Both the position numbers and the translations under genes were made by a program. DNA of 6,606 bases, taken from positions 1 to 6,606 of the forward strand of contig CBDTYW010000218.1 in NCBI GenBank assembly GCA_965364735.1, given 5' to 3'. This DNA comes from CBDTYW01 sp965364735. GTDB taxonomy: Bacteria > Actinomycetota > Nitriliruptoria > Nitriliruptorales > Nitriliruptoraceae. Shown here piece by piece: positions 5,243-6,606 of the stretch (its first letter is position 1; the number at the start of each line of letters is the position of its first letter). The notes under the pieces were generated by a model that saw only the letters and a program-made list of their open reading frames with translations, was not told the origin of the DNA and made no database searches.

Positions 5243-5659
5243 TCAGAGGCCTTCCAGTGAGATCTCGGCTCGGACGGGGTGGTCCTGGTCGGTGAGGACC
5301 AGCTGGCGCCCTTGCCGCGTCTCGGCGTTGACGACGAAGGGCCCGAGCAGGTTGACCGTCACCGTGTCGGTGTCCGCGTCGATGGTGACGGGGCAGAAGA
5401 GCACGGAGTCCTCAGCGTTCGTGATGTCCAGCTCCAGCGCCTCGGCCTCCGAGATCTCGGGAGCGTAGTCGGGGAAGAACAGCCAAGGAACCGTGACGAT
5501 GAAGGCGATCTCGGGCTCGTTCAGGCACTGGAGCATCTGGAACGCCGCGTCCTCGACCTCGTTGATCAACACGAAGTCCGTGGCGTCCGTGAATCCCGGG
5601 ATGCCATGGGTGAAGTGGAGGACAGCGTCCTCGTCGTATCCGCGTGCGTCGTCGCTCAC
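5243..5659 (-). CDS. fliW: Flagellar assembly factor FliW
   Basis: FliW binds flagellin in the cytoplasm; when flagellin is exported, freed FliW binds CsrA and lifts repression of flagellin translation. The protein (138 aa from the chosen start) shows the family pattern throughout: VLHFTHGIPGF near residues 13-23, FQMLQCLNEPEIAFIV (40-55), WLFFPDYAPEIS (59-70), VLFCPVTI, TVNLLGPFVVN (101-111) and GRQLVL. The GTG at 5659 is preferred because AGGAAG (5672-5667) lies seven bases upstream. An in-frame ATG at 5698 would add 13 residues but has no ribosome binding site. It is downstream of flgL and directly upstream of csrA in the same orientation. Confidence 0.96.
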   Translation of the reverse strand: MSDDARGYDEDAVLHFTHGIPGFTDATDFVLINEVEDAAFQMLQCLNEPEIAFIVTVPWLFFPDYAPEISEAEALELDITNAEDSVLFCPVTIDADTDTVTVNLLGPFVVNAETRQGRQLVLTDQDHPVRAEISLEGL

Positions 5660-5666
5660 GTGAAGG

Positions 5667-5673
5667 CTTCCTC
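5667..5673 (-). promoter_or_regulatory. Ribosome binding site of fliW, overlapping a CsrA-like GGA motif
   Basis: GAGGAAG on the minus strand lies seven bases before the GTG at 5659 and decides that start. CGAGGAAG (5674-5667) matches the E. coli-type CsrA core CANGGANG at five of six fixed positions, so CsrA might regulate its own partner; any good ribosome binding site tends to resemble such a motif, so this is weak. Confidence 0.55.
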
Positions 5674-5747
5674 GGGCAGGCGGGATCTGCGCATGCAACG
5701 ACGGACCCTAATGGCCCGGTCACGTCCGGCAGTGGACCTCGCGCAGG

Positions 5748-5785
5748 GGTGGATCAGGACAAGAAGGTGGATCAGGACAAGAAGG
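5748..5785. repeat. 18-bp tandem repeat across the flgL stop codon
   Basis: GGTGGATCAGGACAAGAA occurs twice head-to-tail (5748-5765 and 5766-5783), with two further matching bases. On the minus strand each copy encodes the last codons of flgL, F-L-S-stop. The flgL stop (5774-5772) lies in the first copy reached, and a second in-frame F-L-S-stop follows 18 bases later. It looks like a recent perfect duplication. Confidence 0.85.
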
Positions 5786-6606
5786 AGGCGAGTGACGGCG
5801 GCATCGCGCGGGCCAACGCGCCAAGCGTCGCCTGGTAGGACATCTCCTGCATCTGGAGCTCCATGACGGCCTCGGAGAGTGACGCGTCCTCGATCGAGGA
5901 CAGCTCGCCGCGCAGCGCGACGATCGCGTCGGAGTTGCGTACCAGCGCCGAGTCGGTGCGGTTGCGCGCGGCACCGATCTGGCCGAGGGAGCTGAGGATG
6001 CGTTGCGACGCCTCGTCGACGGCGGCGATGTCGGCGGAGAGGGCGGTCTGGTCGTCGGCCATGAGGTGGGCTTCGATGTTGTCGAGCAGCGTGAAGGTGT
6101 CCTGTGCGCCAGTGAAGCCGAACACGTCGTCGCCGGTGACGTTGACGCCGATCGTGTCGTTGTCGCCGATCCGGCGAGTGACGACGCCGTCGTCGCCCTG
6201 ATAGATCCAGCCGCCGGGCGCCCGCACAACCGCGTCCACGTCGGCGAAGCCGGCGAACAGCGGGCGTCCGTCGTGGCGGGCGTTGGCGACCGAGAGGAGC
6301 TCTTCGCGGATCGAGGCGACCTCCTGCGCGATGGCGGTCCGGCTCTGCGCCGATCCGGTGGTGTTCGCTCCGCTGACGACGAGGTCCCGGACGCGCCGGA
6401 GGCGTGAGCCCATGCTCTGCAGCGACGAGTCGGCGAGGTCGAGCTTCTGGGCGGCGTCCGCGGCGTTGCGCTCTTCCTGCTCGCGCTTGACCTGCGTGCT
6501 TCGCAGGGAGAGCACCCGGCCGGCTCCTGACGGGTCGTCGGACGCGCGGTTGATCGTGCGGCCCGAGGAGATCGTCTCGCGGGCCTTGTCGAGCTTCTCG
6601 AGTCGA
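5772..6606 (-). CDS. flgL: Flagellar hook-associated protein 3 (FlgL), partial
   Basis: FlgL joins the hook to the filament; it is exported by the flagellar type III system and chaperoned by FlgN. The window holds 277 codons plus the stop; the first roughly 20 residues lie beyond the right edge. The visible protein starts RLEKLDKARETISSGRTINR, then ASDDPSGAGRVLSLRS, the conserved N-terminal D0/D1 helix shared with flagellin. PLFAGFADVD and the variable central region with WIYQGDDG are typical of FlgL rather than flagellin. The C-terminal helix ends ELQMQEMSYQATLGALARAMPPSLASFL, matching the FlgL D0 end. An internal GTG at 6515 could be mistaken for a start, but the reading frame is open and conserved upstream of it to the window edge. 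The gene lies first in the leftward series flgL-fliW-csrA. flgK would be expected just to the right. Confidence 0.92.
   Translation of the reverse strand, partial: RLEKLDKARETISSGRTINRASDDPSGAGRVLSLRSTQVKREQEERNAADAAQKLDLADSSLQSMGSRLRRVRDLVVSGANTTGSAQSRTAIAQEVASIREELLSVANARHDGRPLFAGFADVDAVVRAPGGWIYQGDDGVVTRRIGDNDTIGVNVTGDDVFGFTGAQDTFTLLDNIEAHLMADDQTALSADIAAVDEASQRILSSLGQIGAARNRTDSALVRNSDAIVALRGELSSIEDASLSEAVMELQMQEMSYQATLGALARAMPPSLASFLS

Noticed and set aside
5279..5866. Plus-strand open frame antisense to fliW and the end of flgL
   Set aside because: fliW is clearly encoded on the other strand; this frame is Val/Asp/Arg-rich without family features and includes the tandem repeat in a nonsense context.
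5772..6606. Flagellin (FliC/Hag) instead of FlgL
   Set aside because: The N-terminal helix is shared, but LFAGF, the short variable region and the PPSLASFL end fit FlgL better, as does the flgL-fliW-csrA order.
1..6606. CRISPR arrays, tRNA/rRNA genes, transposases, phage or toxin-antitoxin genes
   Set aside because: Scanned by eye on both strands; no spaced direct repeats, no cloverleaf-like segments and no matching protein motifs were found.

Overview
The window is very GC-rich DNA with GTG/ATG starts, strong GGAGG-type ribosome binding sites and almost universal GCC-TGA gene ends. It carries flagellar genes together with CsrA and FliW. This points to a flagellated, high-GC bacterium, most likely an actinomycete (Actinomycetota). 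The genus cannot be fixed from the sequence alone.

Left to right. (1) 1-161, minus: the N-terminal start of an amidohydrolase gene that runs off the left edge. (2) 162-296: a divergent promoter region. (3) 297-1608, plus: a tight two-gene unit. The first gene encodes an unusual 348-aa protein with only the first half of a UspA fold followed by an unrecognised C-terminal region. One nucleotide later comes an 87-aa protein with two predicted membrane segments. (4) 1616-3016, minus: a 466-aa protein that looks like a degenerate receiver + GGDEF + HD-GYP protein in which each catalytic signature is lost. It is convergent with the previous unit across a 7-nt gap. (5) 3017-3234: an intergenic segment with several hairpins. 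(6) 3235-4164, minus: a FliA/WhiG-family (sigma-28) sigma factor with a C-terminal extension. (7) 4165-4493: a 329-nt divergent intergenic region with clustered GGTG/CACC repeats. (8) 4494-4970, plus: a FlgN-like chaperone. (9) 4972-6606, minus: flgL (cut by the right edge), fliW and csrA, read in that order. fliW and csrA are separated by one nucleotide, and csrA ends one nucleotide from the end of flgN.

How they fit together. The sigma factor would direct late flagellar transcription. FlgN would chaperone the hook-filament junction proteins (FlgL is here; FlgK is probably just beyond the right edge). FliW and CsrA form the known partner switch that ties flagellin translation to filament assembly. 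The degenerate c-di-GMP-type protein beside the sigma gene may be a non-catalytic sensor or scaffold in motility control; this is inference. The Usp-like/membrane pair has no known link to flagella. No tRNA, rRNA, CRISPR array, insertion sequence or phage gene was seen.

The most interesting items are the apparent triple-domain pseudoenzyme, the half-Usp protein with an unknown domain and its coupled membrane partner, the 18-bp tandem duplication across the flgL stop codon, and the repeat-rich sigma/flgN control region.
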